The notes below the pieces were generated by a model, which saw only the letters and a list, made by a program, of their open reading frames with translations, searched no databases and was not told the origin of the DNA. The translations under genes were made by a program, and so were the position numbers. Positions 34,049 through 43,471 of a stretch of 49,505 nt of DNA are shown in pieces. The first letter of the stretch is position 1. Every line of letters starts with the position of its first letter. Where the stretch lies: NCBI GenBank assembly GCA_021413675.1, contig JAIOQA010000360.1, forward strand, positions 1 to 49,505. The letters run 5' to 3'. The DNA comes from Deltaproteobacteria bacterium (GTDB taxonomy: Bacteria > Myxococcota_A > Polyangia > Haliangiales > Haliangiaceae).

Positions 34049-36931
34049 TCAGCAGCGCCGGCGCCGCAGCACCAGCACCACGGCGAGCGCGAGCGGCGCG
34101 ACCGCGCCCGCATCGCCCGGGCCGCGGCACGCGCACGCGTAGTAGCTGGTCGTGTCCTCACCGGCGCCTCCGGCGTCCGCGCGCAGGCCACCATCGTCGC
34201 CGATCGACGCGCCAGTGCCGGTGAGCGGCACCATGATCGGCGCGCAGCCGGTCGCGATCACCAGGGTCGCGCTGCGCAGCCCCGGGAAGGTCGGCGCGAA
34301 CCGCACCGACCAGACCGCATTGCCGGCGACCGCGATCGAGCCGCTCGCGGGCCCGCTCACGTTGAAGTCGGCGGCGTTGACGCCGGTGATCGCCACGCCG
34401 TCGATCGCGAGCGCGGCGGTGTCGCAGTTCACGACCTCGACCGTCTGCGGATCCGAGGTCGAGCCCGACGCCTGCGTCGGGAAGTCGAGCGCGCTCGGGT
34501 TCGCGACCACGCCGCTGGCCAGGCCGTCGATCGACAGCGCGACCGCGCCCGCGCCGCCGGTCGTCAGATCGGTGACGACCCCGAGCGATCCGCTGCGATT
34601 GCCGCTCGCGGCCTGCGCGACCACGGTGAGCGTACGCGACTGGGTCGGCGCCAGCTCGAGGCCAAGGCCGACATCGCCGCTGGCGATCGAGAAGCCCGCG
34701 CCGGTGATCGCCGTCTGCGTGATGCGGATGGTCGCGGTGCCCGCGTTGCTGACGACCACGTCGCGGGCCTCGGCTTGCCCGACGCAGCGCATGCCGAAGT
34801 CGATCGTCGTCGGCGCGATCGCATAGGCCGGCACGTGGCCATCGCCGCTGAGGGCGACGGTCGCGAGATCCGCGCCGCCGCCGTCGACGAAGCGCAGCGT
34901 GTCGGGATACGCGGCCTCCGCGGTCGGCGCGAACGTGACATCGACCGTGAGCGACTGGTTCTGCTGCAGCGTGCGCGGCAGGGCACCGACCGGGGAGGCG
35001 CTGTACACCGCCATCGACGCCGCGACGTGATCGATCGTGACCGCGACCGCGCCGATGTTGGTGACGGTCACCGCGTGGGTCGCGGTGCGATCGGTGCGCA
35101 CGCCGCCGAACCCGAGCGGCGAGGGATCTGCGACCAGCGTGCTGGTCGTGCCGGTGCAGTGCAAGGCGACGCTCTGCACCGCGTTCGCGAGCGCATCGCT
35201 GGTGATCGTTAGCGCGCCATCGACGGTGGCCGCGGCGGTCGGCGTGCAGGTGACCGGCCAGGTCGCGGTCGCGCCGGGCGCGATCGTCAGCGGCGTGGCC
35301 TGGCCTGCGCGGGTGTAGATCGCGGGCGCGGCGGTCGCCGACGCGATCGTGAGCGACAGCTCGCCCTGGTTCTGGATCGTCACGCCCGACGGCGACGACG
35401 TGGTCGCGATCGGGATCTGACCGAAGTCGAGGTCGGCCGAGGCCGGCACGGTGATCGCGAGCACGCCGGCGCCGCCGGTGCCGTCGAGCTCGACGAAGGT
35501 GGTGGGCTGCGAAGGATCGTCGCTGGCGACCGCGACCGTGGCGGGGCGCGGTCCGCGCGCGGTCGGCGTGAAGTCGATCGACACCGGCCGAGAGGTCGCC
35601 GCGGGGATCGTGCAGCCCGCGGCGCAGCTGCCGACGACCGCGTAGTCGCCGGGGTTCGCGCCGGCGAGCGTCACGCTCGCGACGTGGAGATCGCTGTTGC
35701 CGCTGTTGGCGATGTCGAGCTGCTGCCCCGAGGTGGTGTTGACGCGGATCGTACCGAACTGGATCGACGACGGGCTGAGCGCGATCACCGGGCCGGTCGC
35801 GTCGCACGACAGGGTCACGGTCTTGGTGCCCGCGGCGGCGCTGGTGACCGTGAGCGTCGCGAGCCGCGTGCCGGTCGCGCTGGGTGTGCACGCGAGCGGC
35901 ACCGGATGCGACGCCGCCACGTTGATCGTGAACGACGCGAGGCAGGTCTGGCCGCCGACACAGCCGTCGGCGACATCGCTGAACTGGAAGTCGGCCGCGG
36001 CGGATCCCGTGATCGCCATGCCCGCGACGTCGAGCGAGGCCGCGCCGGCGTTGCCGAGGGTGAGGGTCGCGTTCGCGCTGTTGCCGACGCCGATCGGGCC
36101 GAAGGTGACCGGGCTCGGCGCCATCGTCAGCACGCCGCCACCGGGCGCGACACCATTGCCGGACACGCCGATCATGCGCATCGGCGTGGACGGATCGTTG
36201 CTGGTCACGACCAGCGCCGCCGAGAACGTGCCGACCGCGGTCGGGCTGAAGCGCACGTCGAACGCGATCGAATCACCAGGCGCCAGCACCACCGGGAACG
36301 CGGTGGGCGCGTTGGGCAGCGCGAACGGTGGCCCGCCGGGCATGAGCCCGATCCCGGAGATCGAGAGGGTCGCGAGCCCGACGTTCGTGAGCGTCACGGT
36401 CTGATCGACGAACGCGCTGGTCGCGACGTTGCCGAACGCGACCATCGTCGGGTTGACGCTGAGCTGCGGTGCGCCGCCGGTGCCGACCAGGTGGATGACG
36501 TCGAGGTCGCCGTCGGTGTCGAAGACCTGGATCGTGCAGTCGTAGGTGCCGGCGACCAGCGGCTTGAAGCCCGCGGTCCAGGTGCGCTGGGTGTTACCGC
36601 CGAGGGTCTCGGGCAGCGGCTGATCGGGCGCGACCGAGAACGGCACGCAGTCGGTGGTGTTGGGCTTGACGAAGCCGGTGACGTCGATCGCGAGGAGCGG
36701 CTCGGTGTTGTCGAGGGTGACCGGCCGGCTCTGCGGCATGTTGAGCGGCACGGTGCCGAAGTCGACCGGCGTCGGGCTCACGACCAGGCCGCTGCCGATC
36801 ACGACCCCACCGTCACCGACGAGGATCGGCGCGTCGGGCAGCGCGTCGGGGGTCACGCCGCCATCGGGCAGCGCCGCGTGCGCGCGCGCCGCGAAGACGA
36901 GGACGAGCACGGCGAGCGCGCGCAGGACCAT
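34049..36931 (-). CDS. HYDIN/ASPM-type repeat protein with MYXO-CTERM-like tail
   Basis: The 960-aa exported protein has a signal peptide and about eight tandem beta-sandwich (choice-of-anchor D/HYDIN-like) domains, each about 100 residues and opening with a (V/I/L)xFG motif: DFGTVPL, AFGNVAT, TFGPIGV, QFGTIRV, DFGQIPI, GFGGVRT, DFGMRCV, DFPTQAS. The C-terminus reads YYACACRGPGD, then a hydrophobic stretch PLALAVVLVL and RRRRC, resembling the MYXO-CTERM sorting signal with its Cys. ATG 36931 has GGGAGG 6 nt upstream. It follows the TPR/PEGA gene by 20 bp, so both are probably transcribed with the kinase. Confidence 0.88.
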   Translation of the reverse strand: MVLRALAVLVLVFAARAHAALPDGGVTPDALPDAPILVGDGGVVIGSGLVVSPTPVDFGTVPLNMPQSRPVTLDNTEPLLAIDVTGFVKPNTTDCVPFSVAPDQPLPETLGGNTQRTWTAGFKPLVAGTYDCTIQVFDTDGDLDVIHLVGTGGAPQLSVNPTMVAFGNVATSAFVDQTVTLTNVGLATLSISGIGLMPGGPPFALPNAPTAFPVVLAPGDSIAFDVRFSPTAVGTFSAALVVTSNDPSTPMRMIGVSGNGVAPGGGVLTMAPSPVTFGPIGVGNSANATLTLGNAGAASLDVAGMAITGSAAADFQFSDVADGCVGGQTCLASFTINVAASHPVPLACTPSATGTRLATLTVTSAAAGTKTVTLSCDATGPVIALSPSSIQFGTIRVNTTSGQQLDIANSGNSDLHVASVTLAGANPGDYAVVGSCAAGCTIPAATSRPVSIDFTPTARGPRPATVAVASDDPSQPTTFVELDGTGGAGVLAITVPASADLDFGQIPIATTSSPSGVTIQNQGELSLTIASATAAPAIYTRAGQATPLTIAPGATATWPVTCTPTAAATVDGALTITSDALANAVQSVALHCTGTTSTLVADPSPLGFGGVRTDRTATHAVTVTNIGAVAVTIDHVAASMAVYSASPVGALPRTLQQNQSLTVDVTFAPTAEAAYPDTLRFVDGGGADLATVALSGDGHVPAYAIAPTTIDFGMRCVGQAEARDVVVSNAGTATIRITQTAITGAGFSIASGDVGLGLELAPTQSRTLTVVAQAASGNRSGSLGVVTDLTTGGAGAVALSIDGLASGVVANPSALDFPTQASGSTSDPQTVEVVNCDTAALAIDGVAITGVNAADFNVSGPASGSIAVAGNAVWSVRFAPTFPGLRSATLVIATGCAPIMVPLTGTGASIGDDGGLRADAGGAGEDTTSYYACACRGPGDAGAVAPLALAVVLVLRRRRC

Positions 36932-36951
36932 CGGGACCTCCCGGCGGATCA

Positions 36952-38175
36952 TCACAGCCGCCCGTGCACGCCGAGGATCGGGACCACGACGGTGGCCTCG
37001 TAGCGATCCTGCGGGTTGAAGAAGTGCTCGACGCCGATCTCGACCAGCGCCGACAGGTGGCGCTGCACGATCCACTCGGCGCCGCCGCCGACGCGCAGGC
37101 CGATGCGGGCCGCGCCGTCGCTCCAGAACACCGGCGCGCCGACCGAGACCAGCGGGCGCAATCGGCCGGTGAGGAAGTGCATGCGCGCGCCGGCGAACCC
37201 GCCGACGTCGTTGGCGAGCAACAGCGCGGCCTCGACCTGCAGCGACGGCACGAGGTCGTACGCGAGGCCGATCGACGCCGCGGCGCCGCGCAGCTTGCCG
37301 TCGATGCGCGCCTGCACGACGGTCGCGAACTTGCCGAGGCCCGTGCGCGGCGCGAGCAGGCTCGTCGCGTCGTCGTCGCGATCGTCGTAGTGCGCGAGCG
37401 ACGGGCCGACGGTCGCGACGTTGACCGAGCCGGGGCTGACGCCGGTGCCGGAGTGACCGCGGCGCGCGTGGCCGCGGCCCGACGCGTGCGGCCCGGTGAT
37501 GAGCCAGCCGGTGGTGTGCTCGGGGACGGGCTCGACGGTCGCGGGTGACGGCGGTGGCGCGGCCACCGGCGCGGACGGCTCGTCGAGCGCGCCCATCGCG
37601 ACCTTGAGCGCGAGGCTCAGATCCTTGCGCGCGCCCTCGAAGCCGTTGATCGAGACCTCGGTCTCCTCGAGACCGGCCTTGCGCGCGCGCACGAGGTGCG
37701 TTCCCGGCGTGACCCGCGTCGACAGCGTGACGCCGATCGTCACCCACGGGCCGCCGTCGATCGAGACCTCGGTGCCGGGCGGCGTCACCTCGACGACGAG
37801 CAGCGCGAGCTTGGTGTCGAGGTCGTTGACGATCTGCTTGACCTCGGCGACGCGCTCGGCGCCGCTCTGCGGATCCTCGAGGTAGCGCTGGTAGGTGTTC
37901 GCGGCGTCGGCGAGCTTGCCCATGTCGCGCAGGGTCGACGCGATGTTGAGCAGGATCTTCGGGCTCGGGAACTCGTCGTACGCGGCGAGGAACTTCTCGA
38001 GCGCGCCGTCGTAGTGCTTGTCGACGAGCAGCGCGATGCCGTCGGTGACCAGCGCCTGCGCGGCCTGCTTCGCCGGGCTCGACACCGGATCGTCGGCGCG
38101 CGCAGGGCTCGTCAGCGCGAACGCCGCGATCAGCGCGAGCGCGGCCTCAGATGCTCGGTTCGATCGGGGAGCCAT
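36952..38175 (-). CDS. TPR/PEGA secreted protein with C-terminal beta domain
   Basis: The 407-aa product has a signal peptide (ALALIAAFALTSPARA), TPR-like helices (about 40-115: LLVDKHYDGALEKFLAAYDEFPSPKILLNIASTLRDMG), a PEGA domain (VVEVTPPGTEVSIDGG), a proline-rich linker with a Gly/His/Arg patch, and a C-terminal region with alternating hydrophobic strands (ASIGLAYDLVPSLQVEAAL) typical of an outer-membrane beta-structure. The ATG 38175 overlaps the end of the kinase gene by 29 nt, so all three genes of this cluster are physically coupled. Confidence 0.82.
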   Translation of the reverse strand: MAPRSNRASEAALALIAAFALTSPARADDPVSSPAKQAAQALVTDGIALLVDKHYDGALEKFLAAYDEFPSPKILLNIASTLRDMGKLADAANTYQRYLEDPQSGAERVAEVKQIVNDLDTKLALLVVEVTPPGTEVSIDGGPWVTIGVTLSTRVTPGTHLVRARKAGLEETEVSINGFEGARKDLSLALKVAMGALDEPSAPVAAPPPSPATVEPVPEHTTGWLITGPHASGRGHARRGHSGTGVSPGSVNVATVGPSLAHYDDRDDDATSLLAPRTGLGKFATVVQARIDGKLRGAAASIGLAYDLVPSLQVEAALLLANDVGGFAGARMHFLTGRLRPLVSVGAPVFWSDGAARIGLRVGGGAEWIVQRHLSALVEIGVEHFFNPQDRYEATVVVPILGVHGRL

Positions 38176-39820
38176 TGGGGGATGTGGTGAGCGGCGTGCC
38201 AGAGGTGGAGGTGCCATCGGGATGGGTGCTGGGGCCCGTGGGGCCGGGCTTGGTGCCGCGGCCGCGGCCGTGATCGCGGGTGTGATCGCGGCTGCCGCTC
38301 GCGACATCGGGCCCGGTGGGCGCGACCGGCGCGGCGGGCTCCGGCGCGAGCGCGAGCGAGGCGGTCTGATCGCGATCGCCCCGCACGGTCAGCGTGCGGG
38401 TGACGAAGCCAGGCGCGCTCGCGGTGATCGCGTGGTCGGCGCCGTCGCGCGGGATCGCGATCGTGCCGGGCGCGACCGGCTGGCCGTCGAGCGCGACGGT
38501 GGCGGTCGGCGGATCGAGCGCGAGGGTGAGCGCGATCGTCGACGGCGGCGCGTCGCCGGGCGCGGCAGCGTCCTGCGCGATCGCGCCGCTCGCGATCGCG
38601 CCACTCGCGACTGCTGCGGACGCGCTGCCGTCGCCCTTCGATCCGGCCAGCCCGCGCACCAGCGCGAACATGCCGACCGCCGCGCCGATCGCGAGCGCGC
38701 CGGCGAGCGGGATCCACCACCGGCCGCGGGAAGACGTGCTCGCCGATGTCGCCTCGCCCGCGACCGTCGCCCGCGGCCGCGCCACCGCCGCGACCTGCGA
38801 GTGCGAGGCGCCCGGCGGCAGCGACGGCATCACCGCCGGCGCGCTCGGCCGACCGTGCACGCTCGGCATCGCGACCTTGTGGACCTTGCTCGGGCTCGCG
38901 ACCGCGACCTCGGCCGACAGCTGCCCGCTCAGCGACGGCAACAGCCGCGCGAGCGCCTCGACCAACTCGGCGGAGGACTGGAAGCGCGCGTCAGGCTCCT
39001 TCTCCAGCAGCCGCAGCGCGATCGCCTCGATCGGCGCCGACAGCGCCGGCACCCGCGCGCGCGGCGGAAGGACCTCGCCGAACAGCTGCAGCGCGATGAT
39101 CTCGCCCGCGCCCTCGGCCACGAACGGCGGCGCGCCGACGAGCATCTCGTAGAGCATGCAGCCGAGCGCGTAGAGATCGGCGCGCGCGTCGACCTCGCCC
39201 GCGCCGCGCGCCTGCTCGGGCGCCATGTACAGCGGCGTGCCCATGAGCGCGCCCGTCCGCGTGTGCGAGCCGCCGGCACCGCCGCCGAAGTCGGCGAGCT
39301 TCGCGATCCCGAAATCGAGGATCTTGATGCGCTCGCCGGTCGGCATGTCGGCATCGCGCACGAGGTAGATGTTGTCGGGCTAGAGATCGCGGTGGACGAT
39401 GCCCTTGGCGTGCGCCGCCGCAAGCGCGCCGGCGATCGCGCGCGTCAGGATCGCGGCCTCGAGCTCGGGCACGCGGCCGCGCGCGTGGAGCCGATCGCCG
39501 AGGCTCTCGCCGTCGAGGAACTCCATCACGAGGTAGGCGCGACCGTCGTCGTGGTAGCCGAAGTCGAAGATCTCGACGATGCCGGGGTGCTGGATCGCGC
39601 TGGCCGCCTTCGCCTCGTTGAAGAAGCGATGGACCATCTCCTCGTCCTGCGAGAGATCGGGCAAGAGCAGCTTGATCGCGGCGCGCTTGCCGAGGAGCGT
39701 GTGCTCGGCGCGATAGACCGCGCCCATGCCGCCCTGGTTCAGCACCTCGATGATCCGGTACGCGCCGATGACCGCGCCGAGCACGGTCTCGTCGGGCGCG
39801 CGTCGGCTCTCGGCGGTCAT
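38147..39820 (-). pseudogene. Ser/Thr protein kinase interrupted by an amber codon in the catalytic loop
   Basis: A Hanks-type kinase frame of 557 codons begins at ATG 39820 behind GGGGAGA. The N-lobe is intact: glycine loop NQGGMGAVYRAEH, ATP Lys K50 in AAIKLL. The catalytic loop reads GIVHRDL-stop-PDNIYLV: TAG (39380-39382) replaces the invariant Lys codon of HRDLKPDN. The frame then continues perfectly: DFGIAKL, the activation loop, GTPLYMAPEQARG, a membrane segment (WWIPLAGALAIGAAVGMFALVRGL) and a PEGA-like C-terminal domain. One A-to-T change (AAG to TAG) explains everything. Either it is a recent null allele, a sequencing error, or translation past the stop. A 146-residue truncated product would be inactive. 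Confidence 0.85.
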
Positions 39821-39944
39821 CGGACCATCTCCCCTTGCAGAAGGATGAGCGGCTTTGCCCGGGGGTTCAACCCCTGGTGTACGCCGCGGCGCGGCCTCCG
39901 GATCGGTGTGAGATTTCGCGCGCGACCAGGGAAGGATTCGGAGG

Positions 39945-41672
39945 CTAGCGTCCCGCGAGCGCGCGACCGAAGTGCGCCTGCTCGGCGGGGCCATCGAGCT
40001 CGAGCGGCGCGGGCGCGACGCCGCCGCGCGCGCCGCGATACACCACGATGCGGCCGAGCCGACCGCGGCCGTCGCGCGCGCTCACCGCGCCGACCAGCAC
40101 GTCGGCCTTGCCATCGCCGTCGAGGTCGCCGACGCCCGCGACCGCCTCTCCGAAATCGTCGGTGGCCGACGGCGCGTCGCCGGCCTCGGCCGGATCGCCG
40201 AGCTCGATCGGCTCGGCGCGCAGGCCCTCGCGACCGCCGCGGTACACCAGCGCGAGGCCGCGGCCGTCGCGACTGACGCCGACCACCGCGTCGCCGAAGC
40301 CGTCACCATCGACGTCGCCGCACACCGCGAGCGCGGCGCCGAAGCGCGCGAACGCGCCCGCGCGGATCGCGACCACCTGATCGGGGGCGCGGTGCGCGGC
40401 CAGCTCGCCGCCGCGGAAGCGATAGACCAGGCCGCCGTCGCGCGCGTCACCGTCGTCGGCGCCGGGCGCGCCCACGATCAGATCGGCGAGGTCGTCGCCA
40501 TCGAGATCGCCAGCGGCGATCGCGAAGCCGAAGCGATCGTGATCGAGCGGCACCGGGGCCTCGAGCTCGATCGGCACGTCGACCAGGCCGGTGATGCCGC
40601 CCCGATACACGTAGACCGCGCCGCGATCGACGCCGCGCGCCGCGCCGGCCCGTCCCTGCCCGGGCGCGCCGACGATCAGCTCGTCGGCGCCGTCGCCGTC
40701 GAGGTCGCCGGTGGCGAGCGCGGCGCCGTAGCGATCGAACGGCGCGGGCGACGGCGCGGTCAGCGTGCGCGGCGGCGAGTGATCGAGCCCCGCCGGACCG
40801 CCGCGCCAGATCAGCACGCGGCCGGCGTGCGAGTCCGCCGGATCATCGGTGCGGCGATCGCGCGCGCACAGCGCGGCGCAGCCAGCGCCGGGCGCGGCCA
40901 CCGCGACATCCGCGAAGCCGTCGCGATCGAAGTCGCCGACCGCGATCGTCGCGCCGAGCGCATCGCCCGGGCGCGCGCTGGTGTCGGCGAGGGTCAGGCG
41001 GGGCGCCTTCGCCCCGCCGGTGACCGCGCGGCCGGCGTAGAGGTACGCGACGCCCGCGCCATCGCCATCGCCGGGCGCGCCGACGATCAGATCGGCGGCG
41101 CCATCGGCGTCGACGTCGCCGACCGCGGCGGCCGCACCGAACTCGGCGCCATCGTGCCCCGCGGGCTCGTCGAGCCGGGTCGCGGCCAGGGTCGGGCCGC
41201 GCGCGACGATCACCGCGCCGCGATCGCGCCCGCCGAGATCCGCGAGCGGCGCGCCGGCGACCGCATCGGACAGGCCGTCGCCATCGAGATCGCTGACCGC
41301 ACCGCCGATCGCGATCGCGCGGACCGGCGACCAGGGCGAGCAGCTGTCGGCGCACGCGCGCACCCGCCAGCCGTAGCGGCCGCGCGGCAGCGCGCCCGCT
41401 GGCTGCCAGCTCGTCGACGCGACCGCCACCCGCGCGATCGGCGGCTCGAACCGACAGCTCGCGACGCCCGCGCTGCAGCCGCCGAGCTCGAGCTCGTAGC
41501 GCGGCGCCGCGTCGACCGCCGACCAGCGGAAGATCGGGCGCAGCCCGGTCCGGCCGGTGATCGCGCCAGGCCCGAGCGCGCGCGGCGGATCTGGCGCGAC
41601 CGTCGGCTGCGGCGCAGGCTCGTCGCCGCACGCGCTGCACAGCGCGAGGAGTCCGAGGATCAGTCGCCGCAT
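39945..41672 (-). CDS. FG-GAP/integrin-alpha-type repeat lipoprotein
   Basis: The 575-aa product has a lipoprotein signal (lipobox CSAC, ATG 41672), a beta-sandwich region (about 30-120), then about seven FG-GAP/VCBS blades with the calcium-binding pattern D-x-D-x-D-G (DLDGDGLSD, DVDADGAAD, DFDRDGFAD, DLDGDGADE, DLDGDDLAD, DVDGDGFGD, DLDGDGKAD) and VGAP loops. This forms a seven-bladed calcium-bound propeller, displayed on the cell surface or periplasm. A TACGAT hexamer ends 6 nt before the ATG, indicating a leaderless start. It is divergent from a small lipoprotein. Confidence 0.92.
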   Translation of the reverse strand: MRRLILGLLALCSACGDEPAPQPTVAPDPPRALGPGAITGRTGLRPIFRWSAVDAAPRYELELGGCSAGVASCRFEPPIARVAVASTSWQPAGALPRGRYGWRVRACADSCSPWSPVRAIAIGGAVSDLDGDGLSDAVAGAPLADLGGRDRGAVIVARGPTLAATRLDEPAGHDGAEFGAAAAVGDVDADGAADLIVGAPGDGDGAGVAYLYAGRAVTGGAKAPRLTLADTSARPGDALGATIAVGDFDRDGFADVAVAAPGAGCAALCARDRRTDDPADSHAGRVLIWRGGPAGLDHSPPRTLTAPSPAPFDRYGAALATGDLDGDGADELIVGAPGQGRAGAARGVDRGAVYVYRGGITGLVDVPIELEAPVPLDHDRFGFAIAAGDLDGDDLADLIVGAPGADDGDARDGGLVYRFRGGELAAHRAPDQVVAIRAGAFARFGAALAVCGDVDGDGFGDAVVGVSRDGRGLALVYRGGREGLRAEPIELGDPAEAGDAPSATDDFGEAVAGVGDLDGDGKADVLVGAVSARDGRGRLGRIVVYRGARGGVAPAPLELDGPAEQAHFGRALAGR

Positions 41673-41678
41673 TCGCTC

Positions 41679-41684
41679 ATCGTA
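41679..41684 (-). promoter_or_regulatory. Candidate -10 of the FG-GAP lipoprotein
   Basis: On the minus strand TACGAT ends 6 nt before the ATG at 41672, with no Shine-Dalgarno sequence. Confidence 0.45.
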
Positions 41685-41729
41685 GCGCGCCGGCGCCCGC
41701 CGGCCGCGACGATCGACGCCCACCCGCGG

Positions 41730-41735
41730 TACGCT
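41730..41735 (+). promoter_or_regulatory. Candidate -10 of the small lipoprotein at 41744
   Basis: TACGCT ends 8 nt before ATG 41744; no Shine-Dalgarno sequence. Same hexamer as the one at 11459. Confidence 0.45.
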
Positions 41736-41743
41736 CGGGTGCG

Positions 41744-41953
41744 ATGAAACCGTTCATCCCGTGGGTCCTGGCGATCGCCGCCGCGCTGGCCGGCTGCGCC
41801 GAGACCGGCGATCCGCTGTTTCCCAAGGTCGCAGACGCTGGCCCCATCGACGCGCTCGACGTGACGCCCGACGGCGCGGTCGACGCAGGCCCCGACGCGG
41901 CGATTCCGCCGGACGCAGCGATCCCGCCCGACGCGCATCCAGACGCCAACTGA
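41744..41953 (+). CDS. Very small lipoprotein with PDA repeats
   Basis: The 69-aa product has a signal peptide ending in the lipobox LAGC, and a mature part made of Asp/Ala/Pro repeats (DAGPDAAIPPDAAIPPDAHPDA). Such acidic low-complexity tails are common on myxobacterial lipoproteins as spacers; here almost nothing else is left. It may be a free-standing tether or the relic of a larger protein. Confidence 0.65.
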   Translation: MKPFIPWVLAIAAALAGCAETGDPLFPKVADAGPIDALDVTPDGAVDAGPDAAIPPDAAIPPDAHPDAN

Positions 41954-42014
41954 CCCGCGTTTCCGGCATCCCTTGGTTGCCGCGCCCGGCCGCGCCGAGG
42001 AAACTGCGCGGGCC

Positions 42015-42989
42015 ATGAAGCGCGGCACCGACGTCGACCAGGCTGCCGCGATCGTGCGCGCCGGGGGCCTCGTCGCGTTTCCGACCGAGACCGTCTACGG
42101 CCTCGGCGCCGATGCCACCAGCGCCGCGGCGTGCGCGAAGATCTTCGCGGCCAAGGGCCGGCCCACCGGGCACCCGCTGATCGTCCACCTCGCGGTCGGC
42201 GCGTCGCTCGACGACTGGGCGATCGACGTCCCCGACAGCGCGCGCCGGCTCGCCGCGGCGTGCTGGCCCGGCCCGCTCACGCTCATCCTGCGGCGCGGGC
42301 CGCGGGTCTCGCCGGCCGCGACCGGCGGCGCCGACACGGTCGGGCTGCGCATCCCCGCCCACCCGGTCGCGCAGGCGCTGCTCGCCGCCGCGGGCGTGCC
42401 GATCGCCGCGCCGAGCGCCAACCGCTTCGGCCGTTTGTCGCCGACCACCGCCGGTCACGTCGCCGCGGATCTCGGCGATGCGATCGACTACCTGCTCGAC
42501 GGCGGCCCGTGCGACGTCGGCGTCGAGTCGACGATCATCGACTGCAGCGGCGAGACGCTCGCGCTGCTGCGCCCGGGCGGCGTGCCGCGCGCAGTGATCG
42601 AGGCGATCGTCGGGCCGATCGCCACGCCGGCGCATTCGCCGACGCCCGCGCCCGGGACGCTGGCCTCGCACTACGCGCCGCGCGCCGAGGTGATCGCGGT
42701 CTCGCCCGCGGATCTATCGCGGGTCGCCGCCGCCGCCCGCGGCCCGATCGCGATCCTCGCTGGCGCGTCGATCCTCGCCGCCGCGGGTCCCTTGCCCGAG
42801 GGCGCGGTGCTGGCCGCCCTGCCCGATGATCCGCGCGCCGCCGCGCGGGCGCTCTACGCCGCCCTGCGCGGCCTCGATGATGTTGGCGTCGCGACGATCG
42901 TCGCGGCGCTGCCCGACGACACCGACGTCGGGGAGGCGATCGCCGACCGGTTGCGCCGCGCGGCGGGACCACGCGAGGATGTGCCATGA
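42015..42989 (+). CDS. L-threonylcarbamoyladenylate synthase (Sua5/YrdC family)
   Basis: The 324-aa enzyme makes threonylcarbamoyl-AMP for the t6A modification of tRNA. Core motifs: FPTETVYGLG, the KGRPTGHPLIVHL substrate region, and GLRIPAHPVAQALL. The length, with a C-terminal domain (about 205-324), marks it as the Sua5 rather than the short TsaC type. The stop overlaps purE by 4 nt (ATGA), an unusual pairing of tRNA modification with purine synthesis. Confidence 0.93.
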   Translation: MKRGTDVDQAAAIVRAGGLVAFPTETVYGLGADATSAAACAKIFAAKGRPTGHPLIVHLAVGASLDDWAIDVPDSARRLAAACWPGPLTLILRRGPRVSPAATGGADTVGLRIPAHPVAQALLAAAGVPIAAPSANRFGRLSPTTAGHVAADLGDAIDYLLDGGPCDVGVESTIIDCSGETLALLRPGGVPRAVIEAIVGPIATPAHSPTPAPGTLASHYAPRAEVIAVSPADLSRVAAAARGPIAILAGASILAAAGPLPEGAVLAALPDDPRAAARALYAALRGLDDVGVATIVAALPDDTDVGEAIADRLRRAAGPREDVP

Positions 42990-43471
42990 CGGAGACGCCA
43001 CGAGTCGGCATCATCATGGGCTCGAAGAGCGACTGGGCCACGATGAAGCTGGCGAGCGACCAGCTCACCGAGCTCGGCGTCGCCCACGAGTGCAAGGTGG
43101 TCAGCGCCCACCGCACGCCCGATCTGCTGATGGAGTACGCCGCGACCGCGGCCGAGCGCGGCCTGCACGTGATCATCGCCGGCGCCGGCGGCGCGGCCCA
43201 CCTGCCCGGCATGTGCGCGTCGAAGACGTCGCTGCCGGTGCTCGGCGTGCCGGTCCAGTCGAAGGCGCTGTCGGGCATGGACTCGCTGCTGTCGATCGTG
43301 CAGATGCCGCGCGGCATCCCGGTCGGCACGCTCGCGATCGGCGAGGCCGGCGCGGTCAACGCGGCCTTGCTGGCCGCCTCGATCCTCGCGCTCCACGACC
43401 CCGCGCTGCGCGCGCGGCTCGACGCGTTCCGCGCCAGCCAGACCCGCAAGGTCCTCGAGGATCCGCTGTGA
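42986..43471 (+). CDS. purE: N5-carboxyaminoimidazole ribonucleotide mutase
   Basis: The 161-aa class I PurE converts N5-CAIR to CAIR in purine synthesis. Hallmarks: GIIMGSKSDWATMKLA, the catalytic His in VVSAHRTPD, IIAGAGGAAHLPGM and GVPVQSKALSGMDSLLSIVQMPRGIPVGTLAIG. Overlaps with the genes on both sides (ATGA, GTGA) give translational coupling with Sua5 and purK. Confidence 0.97.
   Translation: MTETPRVGIIMGSKSDWATMKLASDQLTELGVAHECKVVSAHRTPDLLMEYAATAAERGLHVIIAGAGGAAHLPGMCASKTSLPVLGVPVQSKALSGMDSLLSIVQMPRGIPVGTLAIGEAGAVNAALLAASILALHDPALRARLDAFRASQTRKVLEDPL

Noticed and set aside
39380..39382. Pyrrolysine or programmed amber recoding at the kinase lysine
   Set aside because: Pyrrolysine is a lysine analogue, so the position is suggestive, but nothing in the window (pylT, pylS or a recoding stem-loop) supports it. 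A point mutation or sequencing error is simpler.
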